DNA of 64,000 nucleotides from NCBI RefSeq assembly GCF_030052815.1, contig NC_079495.1, positions 33,761,967 through 33,825,966 on the forward strand, given 5' to 3'. The translations under genes were made by a program, and so were the position numbers. This DNA is from Hevea brasiliensis (taxonomy: Eukaryota; Streptophyta; Magnoliopsida; Malpighiales; Euphorbiaceae). Shown piece by piece: positions 37,177-47,499 of the stretch (within the stretch, counting starts at the first letter, position 1; each line of letters opens with the position of its first letter). The notes below the pieces were generated by a model, which worked only from the letters and a program-made list of their open reading frames with translations, had not been told where the DNA came from and searched no databases.

Positions 37177-37486
37177 TTACTTTTTTTAGAAATTTTAGTT
37201 TCTTTTTTTTTTTTTACTTACACCTTTAGTTCCTTAACTTTTGAATGTTTTTTGATTTTGTCCTTACTGTTATTCAATTAAATCAATCTAATAAATTTTT
37301 AAAAATATTAAATTTAAATTTTTAATAATAATAATAATACATTAATTTAATTAAAAGAACACTACGCTTAAAAAATTTAAAATAATATATAAATAAATGT
37401 ATTATAAAATTTTAAATCAATTAGATAATATTAAAATACTAATAAATTTTATAAAGTTTACATTAAAAAAAAATCAGGTTATTACA

Positions 37487-37500
37487 ATCTTCCCCTCTTA
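37487..37500 (-). other. Family C polypurine tract
   Basis: On the minus strand, TAAGAGGGGAAGAT directly precedes the 3' LTR start TGTAATAACC. Confidence 0.8.
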
Positions 37501-40205
37501 TAAAAATTCATCCTTAAATTTTTAGACAAATAGGGGATAAGAAAAAGAAAGTGATTGGAACAAGTATGATACCATTAACCTTGCTACCCATTAACGACTG
37601 ATACCATCTTTGATGTTTACTACTTTTTCGCTATTCTCTGATGTGATATCTCATAACTCCAATTCTCATTCTTTGGCTTCATCAAGCTCTGCTCCACAAA
37701 GACATGACTTAGCCTCTTTGCCATACAGTGTCCTATGAGATGCTTTCTTTGAAGCATTTGTCATAGGCATTTTGTTTAAGATCATTACTTGCCCTATGGC
37801 CACTGACACCCTAGTAAGGCTCTTCTCTTGCTCATCAAATGCATTTTCTTAATTCCTTGATATAGCGAGCTTCCAATCTACCTTATGTCATTAGTAAGGT
37901 CTTTGTACTAACTACTATCCATATTAGGTAACCTACTGTGTAGAGCTCAATCCAAGTTGGGTCTATCGACATTGAAAAGTGAATTGGGTCTATCGACATT
38001 GAAAAGTGAATTGGGTCTCTTCTCTGACATGAGAAAAGTTTTTATATTCCTTAGCAGCCTAGTTAACATGACTTTTACTTAAAACATCTGACTATTTGAC
38101 ATACTTCTTTGCACATTGGCATGTAGATTGAGGCTCCATTACTCCCTTAACCTGTCATTTCACCATAACTTGTCCTAAACATCCTTTAATGAGTACCTCA
38201 CATACTCATTCCTTTTCGTTCTCATTCTTATAACCAACTCTTCCCGAGCTTTCGTTTGTCCCCTAGTCTTATTTGCTCCTTCTTTTCTTGTTTCCACTAA
38301 TGTTGATACATTCCCTTAACCTACTGTACTTTGCTTTAACTTTATCTTGAGTTTTCACCTTATAACACCAATAGTGCTTAGCGATCCATCTTGATTGTCC
38401 TCAACCTTGTGCTTTTTCAGCCTTGTACCTTATTTTTCAAAAATGTCCATCCCATCATCATTGACTTAACCTTTTTTTTAGTCCTAGCTTGATTGCTTAA
38501 TCCATTACTTCTAGAAGTCTAACACTGTGATTTGGTCCTCACTAGTACATCTTTCATATTAAGTATAACTATGGTACTAACTTGCTATTCCTATTACACA
38601 TCACATGCAATTCACCATGGAAAATTCTTCTTGTACTACCTTCCCCAACTTGACCATCAGAACATTATCATTCCCTAGTATCCTTTGTAGGAAATTGCTC
38701 ATATGGTTAGTTAGGGGCCCTTGAACCTATAAGTTCCACTTGTACTAACATAGAAGTAGGAAATGTGTGCTGTGTCATAAGTCCCAAACAAGATACTTCA
38801 CATGTTCATTCTCCTTGATATAGCCATACCTACTACCTATAACTTCCTAAACTTCAGCCTCAAATTTACCCATATCTCTTGATCTTCTTCTTAATTTTTC
38901 ATCATCTCTTTGTTTTTATTATGCTTTTCCATAAGATATCAATTACACTAATGTCCAACATGATATCTCATTTTATAATTCATGATCTTTACTTATACTC
39001 CCTTTATCTTCCATGCCTTTCATCATTTGTCCTTGTGCCTTCATTTTTGCTGTATTTTGAAAGGTACCTCTCATTAACTGGTCCTTCCAAAACCAACTCT
39101 AATCATACCTATTACCATTATTCTAATCCTTGTACTTCCCAATGACTTATAACTATCACCTATGCCTATCTTTTCCTATTGTGTCCCTTATTATTACTCT
39201 GTCATTGGTGCTTTTGCATAAGTGACTCTATTAGTCACACTGAGGATGTTTTCCTAATTTCGTATAATAGCCTTTGACTACCACTCCATTAACTCTGCAA
39301 TCTAACCTAAAGCCTCTGGTCATTATTTATCATTCTTTTCTCTCATCATGTCAATTTGATCTGTTAGAATGACTTTTATTCAACTTACTACTTATTAACT
39401 TTATTTCTCTAAGCTTTGTTTCTCTACATAATAAGATAGTTCATGATACTATTAGATACCCTCTAGTTACTACTCGCTTTGGTTGCATTCATGCCTAATT
39501 TTCCTCATATTATTAATAGGTTAAGGGCATCTTGTCCCATTACTACTAGCTCCACCTTGGGAACAAGAAACGGATAAAGTCTAATTTAGATCCTACAACT
39601 CTGAGCTCCATGTTTTTGGCTTCTGACACTGCCTAAATTATGACAGGCTCTAACTTGCTCTAAGTCTTGCATTTCTTTTATATGGATATCCTTTTTATTT
39701 TATCCTCTTTGGCCAACTACAAACTACCCTCTACTACCTTGAGGAGGTAATCTATAAGGGTTTCATTTCCATTTTACTTAATCAGTCAAAACTTAGGGCA
39801 CTGGGTACCCAATTCCCGTCACTAAACTCAAAGGCTTTACATCCATAATGACTTGATCACTTATGATTCCTATAATGGAACTTGTATCCTCCCTAAGTAC
39901 TTGAGTCACCAACTCTCTATCATATTGCATTCTTTTCTAAAACATCACATTATAGGCAATGAACATCGTTCATAATCTCCCGTCTCGTTTAGGGAGCAAA
40001 GTCGCACTCTGCACTATGTTGTCACACAAAGAAGATACTATCTTTATTAAACTCTAGGCAAAACGTAAATTGTAATGCCAAACTATCCAAGATCCCACAC
40101 TAAACACTAGATGGTCTCACTTAGAAGGTGCCACATTACACTACAACCATACTAAAACCTCTAATCCCATGAATAATCATGCTTATCTTTAGCTCATGTT
40201 AAGGT
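37501..40205 (-). mobile_element. Family C interior, 3' side, no coding motif
   Basis: About 2.7 kb of CT-rich sequence on the plus strand (purine-rich on the element's own strand), with many short frames and no recognisable domain in either strand. A 27-bp unit (TTGGGTCTATCGACATTGAA plus AAGTGAA) is repeated at 37957-37983 and 37984-38010, with a third partial start at 38011. Confidence 0.6.
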
Positions 40206-40210
40206 AACTA
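40206..40210. repeat. Target-site duplication of solo LTR D (AACTA)
   Basis: AACTA here and at 44669-44673 flank the LTR exactly. Confidence 0.93.
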
Positions 40211-41489
40211 TGTAACATCCTCCCGGTAGCAGTGCACTTCTCATCATTCGGTGACGATGTCGGTCGGACAGCTAGAACTTCTGAAAAAAATATTTAAACT
40301 AAAGTGAGGAACCATAATTAACTCAAATATTGATGAGAAAAATTTAGTAAAAATTTTAGAAATAAAATACAACTAAGTCAAATGAGCCGGTGCCCAAGCG
40401 ATGGGTAACCCAGAGGGAAGTTGCGGTTCTCGCAACGAGGAGCCCTAGACCCGGGGGAAAAATTATAAAATAATTTTTAGGACTCCAGAGAAGGGTCATT
40501 GAGGTTCCTATGGCATTAGAATGCCAAGAAAATATTTAGAAAAATTTTTCAATCGGTACAGACAATTTTGACCCGTTAAGCCAAACGGAGGGCATTTTGG
40601 TCATTTCGCCTTCAGAGGTGATTTTTGGCCGACTTGTCCAGTTAAGTAAATAATTAATATGACATAAAATATGAAGAAATATTGCTAAAAATTAAATTGA
40701 AATGTGATAGAAAAGAAAAGAAAAGAAAAATGAAGGAAATTAGGGATAATGACATCACATGATGTCATTTACATACCCTCCACCAATCACCATTCAATAA
40801 GTCTTTTTTTAAACAATTAAAAGAAACAAATGGACTCAAAATTCTGCTGTTTCCTTCTTCTTCTTCAGCCAAAACGTGAATCTCTCCCTCTTCTCCCTCC
40901 ATTGATTTTCAAACAAAAGCTTCATTTCTCATGCTTCCTCACCATATTTCCTCAAGACCCCAACACTAAAATGAATCCTTGGACCTAGAGGAAGTGTTTG
41001 GCAGCCAAGAGAGTACAAGAAAATGAAGATTTAACTTGGAGAAATCTGCCCTATAAGAGGTTAAAGTGAGGTTAGTGCTATCCTTTCACTCTCACTCCTT
41101 TAATCCTTGTTAAAGCATCATTTTAAGTTAAGAAATTGTAAGAGTTTGAAGTAAGTTATATGTGTTAGGGCATCTTTAATTTTTGGCAGCCCTAAGGAAG
41201 GATGAGGTTGATTGTTTTAATGAATTTAGAATGGATAGAAATGATGTTTAAGGTATGAATATGCATGGATGTTGAATTAGTGTGCTAATTGAGGTTTATG
41301 GATAATTTAAATTGGACATTAGGGTTTTGAGAAGTGAAACTTGGATTTAGCTTATGGAATTGTGAAAGAACATTATAAGGGTCAATTAGTGACCATTTTA
41401 GGTATGTTGACCATGAATTGGACTGAAAAATAGTATAGCCAAGTGAATGTGTAGGCTGCCTTGTTAGTGCAGCAGAGGGACTGAAAATT

Positions 41490-42260
41490 TAGTCCACTTG
41501 CATAGCCATAACTTTGGCTGTGTAGGTCCAATTGATGTTTGGCCAATTGGACATGAAACTAGGCTTATAATGGCACATTTTTTCTGAAGAAACCATGCCC
41601 AAAAGACCAAAGCAAGTGGACCAAAACTTGGCCCCAATCCGGACACCCTGCAATAGCCCCTGCAGAAATGACCAAATGAACAGTAACTGTTCATTTGGCC
41701 ATAACTCACTGTAGATTTGGTCAATTGACCTGAAATTTTTACAGCAATAAGTTAAGACATAGAAAAACAACTTTCATGAAGAAACCTACCCCAAATTATG
41801 ACCAGAACCTAACCCAAATGGCAGTCATAGTTACTGTTCAAACCTGCAACTCTGCAGATTTTCATTTGAGCAGTAATGTTTGGATGGCTATAACTCTCTC
41901 TAGAAAACTCGGATTTAGGCGATTCTTGAACCGATGAAAACCTAAGGCATATTAGAACATTTCATATGAAGAAAGTTAGACCAAATTATGAACTTAACTT
42001 GATCAAATTACTGACCAAAGTTGGACCAAAAATCGCGGACCCAAAATCTCGGCATGAGCGATTGCACGTGAACAGTAAACTTATTTTGGCCATAACTTGA
42101 GCTACAAAACTCCAAATGGAGTGATTCAAAAAAGGAAATTCAACTAGACAAAATAAGGAACAACTTTCATGTTTACCATTTCCTCAAATTCCCACTGTAA
42201 AAATAACAAATGGAACAGTAAAGATGAAGCATGAAAACCGAAAATTTTGCTCAATTAGCA
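41490..42260 (+). repeat. Degenerate tandem units of about 190 bp in LTR D
   Basis: Four units begin near 41500, 41670, 41865 and 42070. Each carries GAACAGTAA (or a relative), GGCCATAACT, a GACCTGAAATT or CTCCAAATGGAGTGATT block, and TTCATGAAGAAA with CCAAATTATG. Family A has two (left copy) or three (right copy) such units. Confidence 0.65.
41672..41698 (+). other. 12-bp perfect palindrome in LTR D
   Basis: CCAAATGAACAG, loop TAA, CTGTTCATTTGG. Matching palindromes occur in family A at 672-700 (12 bp) and 60515-60545 (13 bp). Confidence 0.85.
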
Positions 42261-42270
42261 TTAAGCTTAA

Positions 42271-42738
42271 AAATGGTATTGGCAACCAATACCAACAAGT
42301 TTGAAATAGAAAATGTGGTATGTTTGAGGTGTTAAGACCAATACACCTATTTTCTATCCAAAAGTCAACATTTTAGTTGACTAATGAAGTGAATAGTGAC
42401 ATGAAAATTTGAAATAAGCTTGGAAATGGATTTGGTAATTGATTCCAACAAGTTTTAAATGCAAAATGTGGTACATCGGGAGTGTTAAAACCAATGTACC
42501 TATTGTCTATGCAAAAGTCAACATTTTTGTTGACCAATGAGGTGAATAGTGACACCAAAACTTGAAATTCAAAATTTGAAATTAGAAATGCATCTAGGGG
42601 ACTTTAAATTGCAATTGGCAATTAATACTAGTAAATGTAAAACTCAAAATGTGGGATCTTGGTGTAATTAGAATTAATATATCCATTAAGTATAAAAAGG
42701 TCAACATTTTGGTTGACTAGTATGGTGAATAGTAATCA
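42271..42738 (+). repeat. Three tandem units of about 160-175 bp in LTR D
   Basis: Units at about 42271-42402, 42432-42556 and 42610-42738 each run from TTGGCAAYYAATACCA through AAAATGTGG and ACCTATT to AAAGTCAACATTTT-GTTGAC and GTGAATAGTGA. Families A and B have this unit only once. Confidence 0.8.
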
Positions 42739-43413
42739 AAATGATTAGTGAATTAAGATGAAGACCTAGAACCAATTCTAAGCTTAAATGCTTAGAATTG
42801 TATGACAAATATGGACTATGCATCCTAGTTAAAATTGTTAAAAAGAAATTTAGGCCATAAATTTGAAATCCATGAAATATTCATGGATTACTTGAAACAT
42901 GAAAAATAAGTCACCTAATTGATGTGAATAGATAGTTAGGGCATATATGCCCATCACAAAAAGGAATTCATAAAATATTAGTAACTCAACTTGAAATATA
43001 AAATTTGTAATTACATAAGTAGACTCTTGAATGTATAAATGAGAAAGGAAAAAATGTTTTGAATACAATGGTACATGTGAACCATTGTTTAGAATTGGGA
43101 TCCATATGAATAACATAATGAATGGATAAATAAACCATATTAATGTATGAATGAGACATTAGTTCTCATTATTGTAAAGAGGAGAAGTATTTTGAGTACA
43201 ATGGTATAAAAAGATAATTGACGTGAATTGTGATCATATAAATGATCAAATGAATGTATGAATTATGATTGAAATTTATCATGAAATAATGAAGTCATAA
43301 AGCACAATATATTAATATTTTAAAGTATTAAATGCCCTAGTATACCTAACAAGATTGGTTTGGATAGTTTGGCATGCCAATAGGGTATTATTTTAGCAGT
43401 ACTGCAAAAGGCT

Positions 43414-43515
43414 CTATGCCTGTATTCATGGCTTTATGCCCGTATTCATGGCTTTTATGCCCGATTTCATGGCTTTTATGCCCGATTATGTGTTATCATG
43501 GCTTTTTAGCCATAC
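43414..43515 (+). repeat. Minisatellite, unit of about 21-23 bp
   Basis: TTCATGGCTTTTATGCCCGA recurs four to five times with small changes. The open frame across it (43374-43556) is a by-product of the repeat. Confidence 0.85.
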
Positions 43516-43982
43516 TGACTGCATACATGGTTGACGTTCTGCGTCCCATGGTATGACGACCCGAGCACGCGGTGTCGGTGCCAACGACCGTTATCGATCC
43601 GATCGTCTAGTATAGGTTACTTGGCGATCAATTAAAGTATTATTCAATTCGAGCAGCTAAGTTAAGTTAAGTATAATGAAAATCCGGTATAATTATATTA
43701 AGTTTTGAATGAATAAGCATTATAGATTAGCTTTAGAAACATAAGAAAAATATAAATTGCGAGCAAATGCAGACTTGAAATACAATACAGATAGAATAAA
43801 TTATATACCTGCTAGTATTACTGAAAAGTTATAAACTAAGCACTTCCAAAGAGGAACAAACTAGTATATAAGATCGTTGATACTAGAAATACCATACCAA
43901 ATTAAATTGATTCTTGAGTATCTGAATTATCATTTATTTCTTTCTTTAGTTGTATATATTATTTAGTTATATTATTGCACCA

Positions 43983-44022
43983 CTAGCGAAATGCTTAGCG
44001 CGATGGAATTGCTTCCTCGCGC
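43983..44022 (+). other. Two-hairpin module in LTR D
   Basis: CTAGC (43983-43987) pairs with GC-T-TAG (43993-43998) across a bulge. GCGCGA-T-GGAA (43998-44008) pairs with TTCCTCGCGC (44013-44022), giving ten pairs with one bulge and loop TTGC. The position matches the modules in families A and B; the bases differ. Confidence 0.55.
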
Positions 44023-44673
44023 AGTCTTGAAAGGTAAAACCAGTGGTATCATTGAGATTTTTGGAGTCTAGATCTGCGAAGTGTCGGAAGAGTTCAAGAT
44101 TGTCACCTCTCGAGAATGCATGTAGATAGGGCTCATTTTATACATGTTATGTATATTATTCATTCCTAGCACATTGTAAATTATTTGTATATCTTGTACA
44201 AAATAAACTCATGCAATTAACCTATGAATTATGGAAGCTATTCAAAGTAAGTATTTTAGTATGTGAATTGAATTTGAGTTATAATGAGATTATACTTGTG
44301 AATATTGAAATATTGAAAATCTAATGAGATTTCTGAGAAATCTGAATACTGTATTGAGATACATTATGTTTGAAAATTTTTGAGACTATTAAGTTTGAGA
44401 AATTGAGTATATATTGAAATTGTCTTTGGCGGGTTGAATAAGCTGTTAGTCCAAATTACAGCCGACACTTTGTCGGATTATCGTTAAAATTTTTGAAATT
44501 TCCAATTTAGTTAGATTTTGACACTTAGTAAAAATAGCCTAAATCTTCAATAAAGTTTTTGAATAAATAAATCAAGAACTGTAATAAAATCAGATAAAAT
44601 AGAGTGCTCCGGCACACTGAGTGGCATAACTTGCTCGGCTACACTGTAGTCGGGTAAGGGGTGTCACAAACTA

Positions 44674-45434
44674 AGTCACTGAATCTAGTTACTGCCCAAC
44701 TACAACCTCTAATACTCTATCTCAAGGCTTTAAACCTTAACTAGGAGCTTTTTAACTCCATTAAAAAAGCAAAGTGCTGTTATGGCACAACTATACCAAA
44801 ATAAAAATTATTTGCAAACCTCATCATGGAACACCATGGGGATGCATGTAGCTTTGCATAATAATCCTATGTTGCTACTATAATCTATAGCTTATAGCAT
44901 AAACAATGAGAGCATTACATTAGCTACTACACTACGTCCCACCAAACTATCATCTCTACACCTTTACACCTCTATATAACCCATATGGAAAATTAGGTCC
45001 TAATGGGACACGCCACTAATGCCATAAACTTGCCTTGACTAGGCAGTCCGTTGACAACAGTCACTATGGTACCCATACCCTTACTTAGGGTGGCTACACT
45101 ATCATAACTCATTCCTATATACTCGTACCTCTAAGTAGCTACACTTCCATAACTCATTCCTATATACTTGTACCTTACACTAAATATGCACACCATATGT
45201 CCCCACTCTGACTAATCACATCATTTCCTGGGGTATATATTTTTGGAACAGATCTCAACATGTCCACTAGCTCAACTTTACCCCATGCAAAACCAAGACA
45301 CTAGACAAACACCAAAACACACTGCCCAAGGAATAACACTGAAACTATAATAGTGAATTGCCAAAAAAGATGAGGATTTTATACTTCACATGTGACAAAC
45401 CCAAGACAATAATTCCCATTAATCTAGAGCTTAA
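44674..45434 (-). mobile_element. Family C interior, 5' side, no coding motif
   Basis: Continuation of family C after the solo LTR. It contains an imperfect pair of about 50-bp units around 45090-45180 (GGCTACACTATCATAACTCA and AGCTACACTTCCATAACTCA, each followed by TTCCTATATACT). No gag start was seen next to the PBS. Confidence 0.6.
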
Positions 45435-45446
45435 ACTCTAATACCA
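45435..45446 (-). other. Family C primer-binding site
   Basis: On the minus strand TGGTATTAGAGT sits four bases after the LTR end, one transition away from the TGGTATCAGAG type. Confidence 0.75.
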
Positions 45447-45450
45447 AATT

Positions 45451-47499
45451 TGTCAGACCGATAATAAGATTTAGGCCAGCATAAAGCTCTGGAAGCTTAT
45501 ACTAAACTCACTGTTACTAAATCCATAACTCATAATCATAGCCCAACACACAAAACAACATAAAAAAAATATTACAACTCAATTTGGGCTAGCTCAACCC
45601 AAGTCATGATAAAAACATAACTAGGGGAGCCCTACTCAACCTTGATACCAACATACATAATTCATTTAATATAATTAATTTTCATTAATTAATGCAATTT
45701 ATTTAAACACTCATATCATAGCAGAGCTCTAAGAATTTAAACAAACAAATAAATAGATAAATAACCACAATAACAATTAGTAATAAATAGTATAACTTGC
45801 AGAAGAAAATGCAAGTTAGACTCCATAGAAAAAAAATGCTCCTCCTATAACTTAGGAAAAAATATATTGAACAAGAATGAGTATTCAACTCAGATAGTTT
45901 AAATATTGATTAAAGTTATAACCTCTATAACTATTTATCTCTAATGCAGTCTTATCAATGAAAATGCACTAAACAAACAAATCACTCAATTCCTCGCACG
46001 AGTGGAGAAATTGGAGCTACACATGCATACCTAATACATATTTAGAGCCAATCCATACCCTAACTCTCTAAAAATCCAACAGTTTCTCTTATTCCATACT
46101 GCGAGAGCCAGTGGTAATATAACACACGTACCTACCCTGCAAGTGACTAGAGTCAGCAATAATATAACACACGTACCTATCTCGCCTATCCATATCTATA
46201 TCCATATCCATGACAATCAATGAATTTCTCATGCTGTACCTACCTCGGGATTTCCACATCCACAATATATACATATATAATCCAACTTACCCCCAAAGTG
46301 TCACAACACAGAAAATTTATAATGCAACCAATAGGGGATACTTCTAATGTAATAATTACTTATGTATACATATAAGTGAATGCATGAACATGCCAAGTAA
46401 ATATAAATAATATTGAAATTATAAAAATAATCAATATCTAACTCACAAATTGATCGACACAGTTGTAGCTATTACTACTGGAAGAAATAAGATGTTTGGC
46501 CCCAATCACCTATACAGACACACTTGCTTCTATCAATTGACTGACAATAATAACTAATTAATTTAAATTACAAAGTAAGAATTTAATCCTAGAGTTTTAT
46601 CAAAATTTTGGCAAAGTTTCTTCTGTAACTAGACCTAATCCCCTGCAAGAAAAAGTTTACTGATTGATCTAGGCTGTCTAATCCCTTTTCCAAACTACAT
46701 CCGATCAGAGTGGGATTGGTCCTATTTCAACGGTCTTAATGCATTGAATTCATCAGTGGTCTTAGATCATTGATCCGATGGTTTGATTATCTAGAATCTC
46801 ACCAGAAAGTCACTATCATACATATTTTCTCTCTTCTTAGTTCTCTCTCCTCCAGACATCATTTCAGACGAGGTTGGTTAGGAAATGAAGCCCATGAGAT
46901 GCTAAATTGTTTGCCACCTTTCGTTCGTCGAAATACTGTCGGGGGAGTCTGGAATCATGGCCTGAAGCTCGTGCAACATGCGCGCATTCCCTCCTCTTCC
47001 TCCTCTATTTTTGCCACCATTCATGGTTGTTTGGGGTGTTCTTAGCCATCGTCGGCCTATGCTAGAGGGTGGGGCATGGATCTCATCGGCGGTGGTCTTG
47101 CCAATCACCGAAAAATAGTGAAAGAACGAGAGAGAGGAGGCGGGCAAGAAAAGAGCAGCGTAAAGGGGGAAGGGGTTCCTCTGTTCGAAAATTTAGTTTC
47201 TTCTTCTTTTTTTTCAAGTTATTCTTTTAGTCCCTTAACTTTGAAGTTTATTTAATTTTGTCCTTACCTTTATGCAATTAATTCTAATTCTAACTAATAC
47301 ATTTAAAAAATTCAAATTTAATTTTTTATTAATAATAATAATAATAACATTAATTTAATTGAGAGAATACTATAGTTTTAAAAAAATTAAAATAATAAAT
47401 AAATAAATAAATGCATAAAAAATTGTAAATCAATTAGATAATATTAAAATACTACTAAATTTTATAAAATTTACATTTAAAAAAATTCAGGTTATTATA
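45451..47499 (-). repeat. Family C 5' LTR (right copy, 2049 bp)
   Basis: The minus-strand end is ...CGGTCTGACA at 45451; its start (47499) reads TATAATAACCTGAATT, with TG changed to TA. It is shorter than the left copy, lacking the segment corresponding to 36090-36660. Confidence 0.8.

Larger units (their letters stand above)
35000..37486 (-). repeat. Family C 3' LTR (left copy, 2487 bp)
   Basis: The minus-strand start is TGTAATAACCTGATTT at 37486. It shares with 45451-47499 the blocks around 35010-35240, 35690-36090 and 36660-37240, for example CCTATGCTAGAGGGTGGGG near 37050 and 47055. It is longer than the other copy because of the stretch 36090-36660 and has a (GT)n run at 35866-35888 and a 17-base G run at 37160-37176. 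Neither run is in the partner. Confidence 0.8.
40211..44668 (+). mobile_element. Solo LTR, Gypsy family D (4458 bp)
   Basis: It starts TGTAACATCCTCCCGG, ends AAGGGGTGTCACA, and is flanked by AACTA on both sides with no interior. That makes it the product of LTR-LTR recombination after insertion into family C. It shares with families A and B the GGTGAC-GTCGGT-GGACA start block, the CTAACC-TGATGACATCA region and the GGCCATAACT units, but most other bases differ. It carries several tandem structures listed separately. Confidence 0.93.
35000..47499 (-). mobile_element. Family C LTR element, minus strand, non-autonomous (LARD-like)
   Basis: Read on the minus strand: 5' LTR 47499-45451, PBS 45446-45435, interior, polypurine tract 37500-37487, 3' LTR 37486-35000. 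The interior totals about 3.5 kb once the nested solo LTR D is removed. I could find no gag, protease, reverse transcriptase or integrase motif in it. The PPT (TAAGAGGGGAAGAT) suggests Gypsy ancestry. I could not find a clean target duplication: ATTTA lies on the left and TTATC on the right. Confidence 0.78.

Noticed and set aside
37063..37281. 72-codon frame with a Gly run
   Set aside because: It reads through the G17 tract in an LTR and is not conserved in the partner LTR.
43374..43556. Open frame with repeated residues (LCPISWLLCPI)
   Set aside because: It is the translation of a 21-23-bp minisatellite inside a solo LTR.
46770..47147. Open frames on both strands in the right C LTR
   Set aside because: They overlap on opposite strands in LTR sequence, and the left LTR does not keep them open.
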